Source of the DNA: Colletotrichum lupini | Lineage: Eukaryota > Ascomycota > Sordariomycetes > Glomerellales > Glomerellaceae | Direction: 5' to 3' | Assembly (NCBI RefSeq): GCF_023278565.1 | Contig: NC_064678.1 | Span: 1,364,001 to 1,428,000, forward strand | DNA: 64,000 bases | In this document: one piece after another, positions 12,713-22,350 of the stretch | Numbering within the stretch: the stretch's first letter is position 1 | Layout: each line of letters starts with the position of its first letter | Notes under the pieces: model-generated | What the model was told of the DNA's origin: nothing | Database searches by the model: none | Seen by the model: the letters and a program-made list of their open reading frames with translations, nothing else | Translations under genes and position numbers: made by a program

Positions 12713-14143
12713 TATTATCTTGCGGACCTCCGGAAACATAGATCAGAAATTTTAAGGCTTGAGCAGTTCTTGCCGAAGCTTTCGTCCACCTTTGAGGTCA
12801 ACGAAGTCGAAAGGTTCACTGCATGGATGGGAAAATTTAGTGCGATCACAACTATTGCAACCGGAGCGCCTCCATCAGAGCTCTTGCCTTACATTTTATG
12901 GGCAGAAAAAGCCAAATGGGAACTTTCCACCTGTATCGAGGCTCTGTTCTCTGTCCAGAGCATACCAGTGCCCCCTTGGATATACAGTATCTACAAGCTA
13001 GGGAGATACGGGGTCGCATCAATAGCGTTGTGTAAGCTTCCAGCAGAGTTCCCCGCCCTCTTTTGCCCGATGCGAATTGAACCCATCGAGCCCATCTCAA
13101 GGCTTGAATTTTCTATTGCAGAAGGCGAACGGCCTTTGAGAGATGTTCTACGGAGAATCGTTGGAGACCAAGAAGAGGAATTCGCGAGGAGATTGGCTAC
13201 AATCTGGTGTGTCACAGATCCAGAGCCGCGCTTTCAGAAGGCCTGTCGTCTTGACCTCGCTGTTCATGCTGAGATGCAACTTATCGGTTTTTACGACCGA
13301 AATCCTGAGCTTGTGCCCTCGTTTCGGTTCATGGGTGTCAGTAAGAAGAGTTGCTTCTTGTGTCATAGATTCCTCCAAGACCATCCGGTATCCTTCTCTG
13401 TATCTTTCTGCCACCAGAAGCTGTACTTGGCATGGAGGTCCCCACCGACATCTGACGCAAAAGCGTACAGGACATACAAAAAGATTGTCACCAATTTGTG
13501 TGTTCAAATGGAAGCAACAGCCAGACGAGAACTTCAGAGCCGGATTGGCAGTGCCAGAGCTTTCCAGCTAGATTCTACCGCCGGAGTATCCTTGACAGGT
13601 CTCGTTGATTACAGGCCTCTCAGCCCTGCAGAGTCTGTGGACACATCCGATGCGCCTTTTCCGCCTGATCCATCACCAGAGCCTCCATTAGAGCCATCTG
13701 AGGACGATTACAGTGATGACCATGCAGGCGTCTCCCTTGAGATAAACAAAGAGACACCTCCCACAGAAAGTGAGGGAAAACGCCCCGGGGAGACAATCAT
13801 ATCACCTTCACGAGCTTCTCGCGGCGAATACTCCATTCCAGAGTTCGTGTTCAATATCAGACGTACTGGCGACCCTCAGAGGCGAGAACTTGTGGTCTTG
13901 AAAGACATTCTGGATACGTCACAGAAGCCTTCCTGGCGAAAGCTGATTGAGATCTTGAGCAACGATGAGCACTTCGGAGTGGGGTTTGTCGAAAGAGAGG
14001 AATTTTTGATGGTCAATGATAACCTATGGGTTAGAGATGAGCGCCAGTTCCTTGCGTGTTTGCAATTCTTGCGCAACTCGGGTTGTCGCAACGTGGGTGT
14101 CGTGGTTCGTACGTTTGACTCGGTGAAACCGAGGAGTCCTTAG
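12713..14143 (+). CDS. OTT_1508-like deaminase-family protein, 5' end missing
   Basis: The frame is open from 12713, after a TAG at 12710-12712, to the stop at 14141-14143. Nucleic-acid deaminase-fold signatures are present: a His-Ala-Glu triad at 13265-13273 (HAEMQLIGFY) and a Cys-x2-Cys pair at 13352-13363 (KSCFLCHRF), the Zn ligands and catalytic Glu of this superfamily. This spacing and the surrounding helices match the fungal OTT_1508-like deaminase family, whose substrate is unknown. The C-terminal half has an acidic, proline-rich linker (about 13630-13760) and a short folded-looking tail. The first in-frame ATG is at 12827, but protein-like sequence starts earlier, and a second coding-like frame lies at 12620-12710. 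The true 5' exon is therefore probably upstream and was separated by the hAT element. Expression is uncertain. Confidence 0.72.
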   Translation, partial: YYLADLRKHRSEILRLEQFLPKLSSTFEVNEVERFTAWMGKFSAITTIATGAPPSELLPYILWAEKAKWELSTCIEALFSVQSIPVPPWIYSIYKLGRYGVASIALCKLPAEFPALFCPMRIEPIEPISRLEFSIAEGERPLRDVLRRIVGDQEEEFARRLATIWCVTDPEPRFQKACRLDLAVHAEMQLIGFYDRNPELVPSFRFMGVSKKSCFLCHRFLQDHPVSFSVSFCHQKLYLAWRSPPTSDAKAYRTYKKIVTNLCVQMEATARRELQSRIGSARAFQLDSTAGVSLTGLVDYRPLSPAESVDTSDAPFPPDPSPEPPLEPSEDDYSDDHAGVSLEINKETPPTESEGKRPGETIISPSRASRGEYSIPEFVFNIRRTGDPQRRELVVLKDILDTSQKPSWRKLIEILSNDEHFGVGFVEREEFLMVNDNLWVRDERQFLACLQFLRNSGCRNVGVVVRTFDSVKPRSP

Positions 14144-14741
14144 TTTACCTTCAGTATTTCATCTACAATACTTCGGTGTGGTCATTCGGGATTGCAATGA
14201 TGGTATTCGCCCTGGGCTTGTTACTCTAGGAAGGCTGATATGATTTTCGGAATCGCATGATTATTTGTTCTGGCATGATCTGTCCTGGCTTCTAGCATTA
14301 AGCCAATTAACTAAACGCATTTGCACATATATAACTTGCCTCAGGTCAAGAGTTGTTCACATAGATAAGGTAAATCAATCTCTCTCAATTTGAGCTACAA
14401 TTGCTGAAGGATCAGAGCCTTTGCGCATTCATAAATCCTGAACTCCAATGCCCTGATAGCTTGTTCAATCAGGAGCATCTTTGTGCAACCATACTTTACA
14501 TGTTCACTATGATTTATTCAAGAAGCTGTGATTGCTATGTTACTGGGCATGCCAAATTCTATCCATGCGTCATTGAGGGAAAGTGATCATCCAGAGTGGT
14601 GGAATTATCTATCAGTACTTTAATGGGAAGGCTTCAGAAGGATACTGAAAGCGGAAGAAATCCTAGGAAGGAACTAGTCATGTATTGTCATTTACCAGAA
14701 ATCTGATGAATAGTGACAAGAAAATACAAAAAGCAACTGAC
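14144..14741. other. 3' flank of the deaminase gene
   Basis: Holds the presumed 3' UTR. A weak 61-codon plus-strand frame (14401-14586) shows no recognisable domain. Nothing else is seen. Confidence 0.4.
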
Positions 14742-14852
14742 CTCCCCAAGGTGGGCTCGAACCACCAACCTCAAGATATCTATCTCTTTTGCTCATAGCG
14801 AGCAACCTCGATCGTAACAGTCTGACGCGCTAGCCAATTGTGCCATCGGGGA
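14742..14852 (-). tRNA. tRNA-Asn(GUU) with intron
   Basis: The reverse complement folds as a tRNA. The acceptor strands TCCCCGA and TTGGGGA pair, the T-arm is GGTGG-TTCGAGC-CCACC, the D-arm contains a box A, and the anticodon is GTT in loop CTGTTA-A. An intron of about 37 nt (14778-14814) sits after position 37. The 5' exon is 14815-14852 and the 3' exon 14742-14777. The anticodon stem (TCAGA against TCTTG) has one mismatch, so function is likely but not certain. Confidence 0.88.
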
Positions 14853-15661
14853 TTACGTAATTCATCGTGCGTTGCCAATTCGAACGGGTATTGTGTTATG
14901 GATCATGAGTGTGGAGATGGTGGGCATTGCGGCAAGGAGGAGGAACCAGGCAAGTCCAAGGCAAGCTGCTCTCTGTTAGGGTGCTGATGTGTTATAACGT
15001 GCCTTCCTGCTTCTCAACGATACAAAAAGGCTATTCCGTCTCTAGTCTGTTGTGACTGAGCCTGAGAGAAAGTTCTTAAGTTCTCAGGGGTGACAAAATC
15101 TGAGTATCAACTAGAAAATTAAGACACGTCTCTTATCAGTAGGCAATGTACAAAGTTTTGGATGTATCTCGGAGACGTAACTTCTGGAACTCGAACAAGA
15201 TTTGACTGGATGGATCATACTATGATGCCTCAAATCAATGGCTAAATCAGATCGTAAAAGAAAAGAAATGTTGCCAAAATGTGTTTTGAGGGCAAAGGCT
15301 GATTTCGATTTCTGTATGGATATACAATGAACACGGCCCGTTATGCGTCATAGTGTACGTATGAGCTCTAAATATCGGCATTGTCGGTATACCGGGTACG
15401 AATCTCAAGTACGGCGCGCTCCTTAGTGCCTCGGCAACAAGCCTATTAGGCGATACAGGCTTAGTTCTGGGTCTACTTAAGAACACCTAGAACAGCCTCA
15501 CAACTTCAATAGAAATCTCATTACTGACTGGCTATAATGAACCTATCACATGACCGAACCTAGTAACTTGGAAGGCACTCGTGGCATGCAGACCCTCGTC
15601 CTTTAAACTAAACGCTTTTACTTTAGCTATTGAACATACGGATAGGTAGGCACTCTAAGCC
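14853..15661. other. Intergenic stretch left of hAT copy 2
   Basis: No gene is supported. A 79-codon minus-strand frame (15247-15486) has no features of a real protein. Composition stays balanced until the hAT end. Confidence 0.4.
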
Positions 15662-15669
15662 CTTATCTT

Positions 15670-15689
15670 CAGCGCTTATACCTATATAA
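15670..15689 (+). repeat. Left terminal inverted repeat, hAT copy 2
   Basis: CAGCGCTTATACCTATATAA, preceded by the duplication CTTATCTT (15662-15669). Confidence 0.85.
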
Positions 15690-16199
15690 ATAAATCAAAT
15701 ATAAGGTTCGTATTTAATTATTTGGCTTATTTCTTGCGCTATATTTAATTATTTAATAATTAATTAATAGATTTAACTGATTTCTTAATTAGGAATTAAA
15801 TAAAGCTATTATAAAAGTCTTTATAGTACTAACTTATAGACTTTACCTTAATTAGCTCTTTTAATTAAAAAATTAACCTCTTATTTTTATAGTATTACTA
15901 CGAAGCTAGTTCTTAAGATATTAAACCTTTTTTAATATAGAGGATTTTATTAATAATTACTATGAGGTTAAAGTTAACTTTATAAGGCTAAATATCCTCT
16001 TATAGTTTATTACTATTATAAAGATTATAAAGATATTAAGTATAAGCTTATTTAACGTTAAATAGGTTAGTTAATAATTAGTTTATTATTAAATTAGGTT
16101 AAGGACTAGCTAAGGGATAATCTATAAATAATATTAATTAAGCTTAGGTACGTAATTAATTACTACGTTTATTATTTAAGATATTAATTATGATTAGTA

Positions 16200-17900
16200 C
16201 TACGAGTTTTTTATAATACTTTTTAAAATCGTAAGGGTATTAAGGGTAGTTTATAACTATTATAATAAAAGAGGAGGACTTAGATAACGAGGAGGAAGAG
16301 GACTTATTATCTTATTTATATACTATTTTTATTAATAATTATAAAGTCCCTTTTTTATATTAAATAATTGATAGCTTTACTCGGGCGTATTCTACTTTTT
16401 TTTAGTTATTTTAATCCTTACTTAGGGTAAAAAATAATTACTATAATATAGAGCGGAGAGTTACTTAATTTAATATAATATTTATTAAGGACTTACTAAG
16501 TATTAATAACTAATAATTAAAAATATCCTTACAAATTAAAATTATTATTAAGAAGTAGCTCTACTCGCTCTTTAAATATATATTTAAACTAAATATAATA
16601 AAGGATACTATTTAAAGTTAGAAGTTAAAAAAGAGGTTAAGATATAAATTAATAATAAGCTAACTGCTAACGAGGTAATATTATTTACGTTAATTATAAT
16701 TATAATACTACGATTTAAAAAGCTATAAAATTTATCTTTTTTTTAAAAAGTTTATTATATAACTTCTTTTACTCCTTGAGATAGTTAATAAAGTACTCAA
16801 GACTTATTATTACTTTTTATAAATAATTATAACCGTCTCTTTTACCCTAGCCCTAGTATTTTATTATTTAGAAATAAAGTAGTTTAAGTACTACCTTTAG
16901 CTCGGCTAGTAACTATTAGTTATTATTATTAAAAACGTCCTTAATAAGGATCCGTTATTTTAAATTTTTATAAGCTCGACTAGTTATTAAAAAAGTATAA
17001 ATCTATTTTTTTTTTGAAAAGCACTATATTATAAAGTATATTAAATTTTATTTTATATTATTATTAAGTATTAGTATAAGCTTTTACGACGACTTTTTAA
17101 AAAAAGTAAATATATCGTTTTTATTAGTTTTATTACTAACCTTAAGGACGGTTTTATATTATTAAAGTAATAAGTAAATAAATTTAATAACGTTCTAAAG
17201 CTTATTAATAAGGCCCCTTATGCGCTAAAAGTTAAGATCTTTTTAAAGTTATTTAGTATTAATTAATATATTTAATTCTTATCTAAATACCTTTTTATTA
17301 TCACTAAATAAAAAGGCCTTACTAACGAGGTTAAGAATATAACCGTAGTATTTTATCTTCTAGTTAAGAATATTTTCTTAAGTATAAGTATAAAATAATA
17401 TAAGATATAAGTAACCTAGGTAAGTATCGTTATTTAAAATATTATTATAAATAACTACTCCGACTTAGTTACTTAATTCTTAGTTATTTATTACCGATTT
17501 TATAGTCTAAGTAATATTAGCCTTATTATAAGTATTATATTATTATTATAAATTAATAAGGTATTATATTTATTACTTAGTATAGTTTAAAAAGTAAATA
17601 AAAATAGTAATAATAGTATTCTACGTTAGCGAGGTTAATAAATTAAATAATAAATAGACTTTTATTATTAACCTCTAGATCTCTACCCTAATTATATTTT
17701 TCTTCTTAATAATGATCTTACTTAGCTCCTTTTTTATATTTTTATATAATAATAAGAGTTCGTTAGTAATATTATAATTTAATTAATAAAGGAGGGCCCG
17801 GAGGTAAGGATTATAAAAAGTTATAAATAGGCTATTATTATTAATAATATACTTAATTACTAATTCCTTAATTCTCGTTACTTAGCTCTTTATAATAGTA
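16200..17900 (-). pseudogene. hAT transposase relic, copy 2
   Basis: Minus-strand frames read as a degraded hAT transposase; the segment at 16745-16885 is the clearest. Stops fall where Trp or Gln codons are expected. Limits are approximate. A run of Ser/acidic codons near 16270-16310 may be a linker before the C-terminal dimerisation region, which I could not identify. Confidence 0.5.
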
Positions 17901-18582
17901 TTAAAAATAAGTTTCTATCTCTTTAGTATAAAGTTATACTTAGAGGATTTTAATAAATATAACGATTTATTAGAGCTTAGATTTATTATTTAATATTTTA
18001 ACCTTAAGTAAGCCGTTACTAATCTTATAGCTATTACTTTAAAATAAGTAATAATACCCATTTTATTATAGTAATAATAAAACTAAAAGACTTTACTTTA
18101 AATATTTTTATTATAGATCTTTTAAATAAAGACCCCCTCTAAATAAATCTACGACTTCTTTAACTTTACGCCCTTTTATAATATTAAATCGTTACTAATA
18201 AAAGTCCTCTCTTTTTAAATTACTTTTAAAAGGGTAAAGAGGTTATCATAATTATTAAGATTAGTTAATAATACGAGGCTAGCGTTAATTAGGGTTTATA
18301 GCTACGAGGTAATCCGAAATAATAGCTACGTACTAAAGATTATATAACTTATTATTAATTAATTAATTATAATATAGCGAATTAATTAATATATAATTTA
18401 ATTAATATTAATAATAATTATAATAGTTATAAAGGGTTAGAAATAGTAGTACGTAACTTCGTTAGTTTTATTAATATTAAAAAAAGGGGGTACTAAAGGT
18501 TTTTTAAATTCCTAAATATAGTAGGATACTAAATTTAGGGCTCTATAATACTTAGGCTTTTTTTTTATAGTAATTATTTATA

Positions 18583-18660
18583 ATCTATTTAGTTAAGTAG
18601 TATAATACCGAACTTATAATTATAAATAAAGAGTTATAAGTTCGAATCCCGCTCTAAGTA
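18583..18660 (+). other. tRNA-like segment inside hAT copy 2
   Basis: A box-A-like tagttaagtagtataatacc and a T-arm-like sequence (ataag-ttcgaat-cccgc, able to pair if RIP changes are reversed) lie at tRNA spacing and are followed by tctaagta. The centre (cttataattata) resembles a mutated anticodon arm. The 5' acceptor strand does not match, so this is a relic or a chance Pol III-like promoter. It occurs at the same place in both hAT copies. Confidence 0.35.
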
Positions 18661-18860
18661 TTTATATTCCTAATTATAAACTTCTATAAGGTATAATTAA
18701 GAATATTAATTTTTAATTAGCCCGGCCCCGGATTTTCTTTTTTCTAAATAACCTTATATTTAATTAAATACGTTAAATGTAGGGCCTTACGATATTTAAT
18801 TATTTAACTTATTAAAATTCCTATATTTAACTATTTATTTAACTTATTTATTTAATTAAT

Positions 18861-18880
18861 TTAAATAGGTATAAGCGCTG
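18861..18880 (-). repeat. Right terminal inverted repeat, hAT copy 2
   Basis: Inverted match of 15670-15689 with a single difference near its inner end. It is followed by the duplication CTTATCTT (18881-18888). Confidence 0.85.
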
Positions 18881-18888
18881 CTTATCTT

Positions 18889-20022
18889 AACCTTAGTAGC
18901 TAGGAGTAAGTTAACTATAAGCTTATCTAAGGTTTTATCGGACTTTTGTAGAAGTAAATGAGTTTGTAATAGGTCCAGTCAACGACTTTCGACGTTCTTT
19001 TAGCTCGCTGACGACCTGGATGCAGTTATTTTCCAGCCCTGCCTGCCGAAAGGTCTCGGCCCCTTGGGCCGAGGGCGAGGAAGCATCTATCGCTGTTTTC
19101 CCTTGTGGACGAGGAAAGAAGGGTTTGGCGTGATATCCATCTTTAAAGGGCCCAAGAGGGAGATTTTGTTTTAAAAATGACCTCATCCCGTGAGGCGCTA
19201 CTGCTTTCTTCAGGAATAAACCTGATTTGAGGATACTAGAGTAAGGTATGAGGGAAAGGAGGCATTCGGCCAAGTATCAGCCCAGAAGCCTCGGAACTTG
19301 AATGTTACTTGGGAAAAGGAATCTACTCTCTTCTGTCATACATAGTAGTGCAAGTCTCTTCGGGTGTGTGAGAGCTGTTATCAACGGAACGCGCCTTCTT
19401 GCAAGATTGGTCTGAAGTTGTCTGACGAAGAAACATTTGCAACCCCAACATAACTGGAGCATGAAATTGGCGGTACTAGATATATCTGCATGTTTCGTAA
19501 GAGACGAGAAGCCGGACGCCCGCTATGCTTGAGCCCTTAACTCAGCTAATGACCCTGCGCTGGCCAGCCGGGCCGGGACCCACTCGTCGGGATAGAGATC
19601 CACTTATCTCCGGATTGTCGGATTCGGGTTTCGGCGGTGCGCTGGTGATGGGCACCGCAACATAAACTCGCGCTCAAGCCCTGGACGAAATGTCTTTTGC
19701 GGCTAGAAAATATCAGGGTATCTTTGATAACAGATCACTATTGTGATGTAGGTATACCGACAATTCAGGAACCACAGTATCTGTGAGCTTGCGGAGCTGT
19801 GACGTCCGCACGATAAGGGGGGACACTGACCCGAGAGAGCTACGTCAACCTAACTTGATTCAGGAAAGCTCCTAGAGGCATAGTGTGAGTCCCAGGCATC
19901 AGATGCATCATTATGGTAGCACGCATTCCTATGACCGCTACGTCACCCGTAGCACCCGCTGAGACTGGAATAATGGCATTTGTATCTTCAATCAACGCTT
20001 GGTATCTCGACTCTTTATGCGA
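18889..20022. other. Intergenic stretch downstream of the aldoxime dehydratase gene
   Basis: Two short minus-strand frames (18935-19273 and 19277-19462) lie end to end but in different frames, with no recognisable domain. I see no supported gene. The last part is the presumed 3' UTR of the minus-strand gene ending at 20023. Confidence 0.4.
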
Positions 20023-21132
20023 CTAAACTATAGCCAGCAAACCAGTACCTGGGTGGCAGCCAACGTATTCAAACAGTTGCTGCTCAGGTTTCAGTACCAG
20101 AACCTCGTGGAACAGACGGAGCGACACGTTGTTCTCCAGCTTCTTTGCATACTGCAGGAACCCTCCAAAGATTTCCAAATGTGTCGAGTGTTGCTTAGCC
20201 CATCCCTCGAGAGAGCCCAGCTCATCGAAGAAGGCCAGTCCAAAGGTGCGATCCTTATCGGCCTTGCCCGTCACGGGGTCAATTAGATCCATGAACCGGC
20301 AGCTGTGACATCCAACTTCCTCTCCTTGGTCGCGCAGGAAGTTCATGCCCTTGATTAGGACAGGATGCATAGTATTGAGATAGAGCTCACGCTCCTCGGG
20401 CAGAGTGTCGGACCAGTCTTGGCCGGAGCGAATGATGGCCAAATTGCGCTTACCACCGACCTTGATTCTGCGAGATGACGATGTTGTGTGTCCGTTGGTA
20501 CCGTTCGTCCCGTTGGTGTGGTTAGTCGTCGCTGGTCGTTCAACTTTCTCTCCAGCCAGCTCATCGTCCTGAGCAGCAGCCATGCGGTCACGCATGCTAC
20601 CCCAGTAAACATGCTCCTGGATCGGGCCCCTAACACATTCTCTCATGTGTGCTGCACCCTCAGGCACTTCATTATTGGAAAACACCGTCTCGAACCGGTC
20701 GATTGTTGGGAAGAAGATTTCGAGGAACCATCCGTTGCTGTGTGACCCAGCCTCGAGCTCCTCCCACCATTGTTGGAACCCTGAGTCGACGGCCCATTTC
20801 TCGTAGGCGGTCTTGCTCGGCCAGTATGCGAGGTGAGCAACGTTGTAGTAGCCCTTGTTGTCGGTGACGGACGCCCACTCGGCGAACTGCGGGCGGGCCA
20901 CGACGTCGACAGCTTTGGAGGTGGTGAACTTGGTCAACTGGGCGACGGCGGCGCCATCAGCGTTGGATTGAGAGGTGTACTGGGCACCGATAACAGCGAA
21001 GACGAGGTCTTTCGTGTCCTTGGGGAAGCTGGCGCTATAAGCTGGGAAAGGAGGTTGAAAGCCAGGTGGTGTCTTGGCAGCGATCTTTCGGGGGCACTGC
21101 TGGAGGTGCTCTGGGATTGCGGAGACAAGCAT
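20023..21132 (-). CDS. Aldoxime dehydratase (haem-containing, phenylacetaldoxime dehydratase type)
   Basis: This 369-residue intronless protein matches the haem aldoxime dehydratase family, which converts aldoximes to nitriles by removing water, probably in the cytoplasm. The family's C-terminal signature is visible: FGLAFFDELGSLEGWAKQHS, followed by THLEIFG. The His of that THL (about residue 318) corresponds to the proximal haem ligand. LFHEVLVL (His about 342) corresponds to the conserved distal His. Length fits the usual 350-380 residues. The frame is open upstream to 21165, but the first ATG is at 21132 and gives the expected start MLVSAIPEHL. A low-complexity Asn/Gly/Thr insert (NHTNGTNGTNGH) sits mid-protein. 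No nitrilase or nitrile hydratase neighbours it. Confidence 0.9.
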   Translation of the reverse strand: MLVSAIPEHLQQCPRKIAAKTPPGFQPPFPAYSASFPKDTKDLVFAVIGAQYTSQSNADGAAVAQLTKFTTSKAVDVVARPQFAEWASVTDNKGYYNVAHLAYWPSKTAYEKWAVDSGFQQWWEELEAGSHSNGWFLEIFFPTIDRFETVFSNNEVPEGAAHMRECVRGPIQEHVYWGSMRDRMAAAQDDELAGEKVERPATTNHTNGTNGTNGHTTSSSRRIKVGGKRNLAIIRSGQDWSDTLPEERELYLNTMHPVLIKGMNFLRDQGEEVGCHSCRFMDLIDPVTGKADKDRTFGLAFFDELGSLEGWAKQHSTHLEIFGGFLQYAKKLENNVSLRLFHEVLVLKPEQQLFEYVGCHPGTGLLAIV

Positions 21133-22350
21133 CTTGCGTAATACGGTTGATGGGATTGGTGACAAGGGGGGATAGAGAGTAGCTGGCCGAGGAGAGAGAG
21201 TCGGGGGACTATGCTTTTAAGCCACATCAAGGGGCTAGGAACCTGACTGATACCAAGAAGCGGAGGAACAAGGCCGCATCTTTGGAAGATGGTCTAGGGT
21301 CAAGTCGAAATGCCATGCTGAGATGCAAGTACAGGGATGCTTGACGAGAAGCAATCGGCAAAGGTCGTGTCGTTTCCCAAATGATCAAGTCCTTGGGATT
21401 GATGGGGTCTGTCCCTACAACCTTAGTTGCGACTCCGAATACCAACTTGGCGTAGCTTCGAACCGTCGTTGCATCATGGGACGAACCAGCATGTCGGAAG
21501 ATCCGACTTGTTATCTTAACGATTACAAGCCATTTCTGCCTTATGTGCTGTCAACCCAATTCCGAACGACTTTATCTCATATGGCTAACAGTTCAATGTC
21601 TCGCGCCCACGAGGGCGGTAGTGAGCTAAGAAAGAGACGGTTGACTTCCCCGGGCACTGACTTTACGCTAAGTAGATGGCGCACCGAGACGTCTCCGCAC
21701 CAGGAAATAACAAAGAGACATTCTCCAGCGGGACGGCAAACGCATGATAGATATGACTGCGCGTCACGTCTTGGGCAGCACTCGGAAAGGTCCCTCTCGC
21801 AGGGGTCGCAAACTATTGACATCCTGACCAACGTTCCACCAAGTGCGCAAACTCCACCCGCGGTGGGCAGAAGGACGGCCTCCCGAGGCTTCCCAGCCTG
21901 CTGCAGCCTCAGAATTGCAAAGACAGGCGCAGATCTATATTGCGAGCCCCGACACTAGTCCCTCAAAGACGACTTTCACGATTCAGGTACGGATGGGGAT
22001 TCTGTTCGAAAGGCCCCTTTTTCCCACGGCAAGATGTCGGAATGCAACTCAAAGTGTCAACATGGCACCATAAGGTCCTAGTTTGAACCCCTGGTTCTAT
22101 GGTGTTTTTTGCTTCCAAGATCCCAGAACTGGCAAACACGCGCCTAGGGCATGACTGGATTTGGACAGCGGGAATTTTGTATAATTCATGCCTGGCCCCA
22201 GCAGAAGCCTTTTGCTTCCTGGGTTGAAAAGGGAGGCCACATCACATTGCAGAGGTGAGGGGCGAAACTTGCGGACGAGAGACCACCGCAACTGCATAGC
22301 CCGCATCTTCCCACCCGGGCACTCCCCCACCACCAGCACCGGCTCACACC
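21133..22350. promoter_or_regulatory. Shared divergent promoter region
   Basis: This 1.2-kb gap lies between the start of the minus-strand aldoxime dehydratase and the start of the plus-strand rhodopsin-like gene, so it should hold both promoters. A 211-codon plus-strand frame (21323-21958) crosses it, but its Arg/Ser-rich residue mix and lack of domains suggest chance. No specific binding site is claimed. Confidence 0.45.

Larger units (their letters stand above)
15670..18880 (-). mobile_element. hAT-type DNA transposon, copy 2 (uninterrupted, RIP-mutated)
   Basis: A 3,211-bp element with ends CAGCGCTTATACCTATATAA and, inverted, CAGCGCTTATACCTATTTAA. It is flanked by perfect 8-bp duplications CTTATCTT (15662-15669 and 18881-18888). 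It aligns end to end with copy 1 and lies in the same orientation. The transposase remnant is on the minus strand (about 16745-16885: GYNYL, then LEYFINYLKE, then KKLYNKLFK). Loss of CA and TG dinucleotides and in-frame stops show RIP inactivation. This copy gives the pre-insertion sequence for the copia element nested in copy 1. Confidence 0.85.

Noticed and set aside
12852..13507. Several antisense ORFs within the deaminase gene
   Set aside because: Shadows of the real coding strand without domains.
18935..19462. Two tandem minus-strand ORFs as a gene
   Set aside because: Different frames, no plausible intron joining them, and no recognisable domain.
21323..21958. A 211-codon plus-strand ORF between two divergent genes
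   Set aside because: Arg/Ser-rich, no domain, no codon bias, and it lies in a promoter gap. Probably chance.
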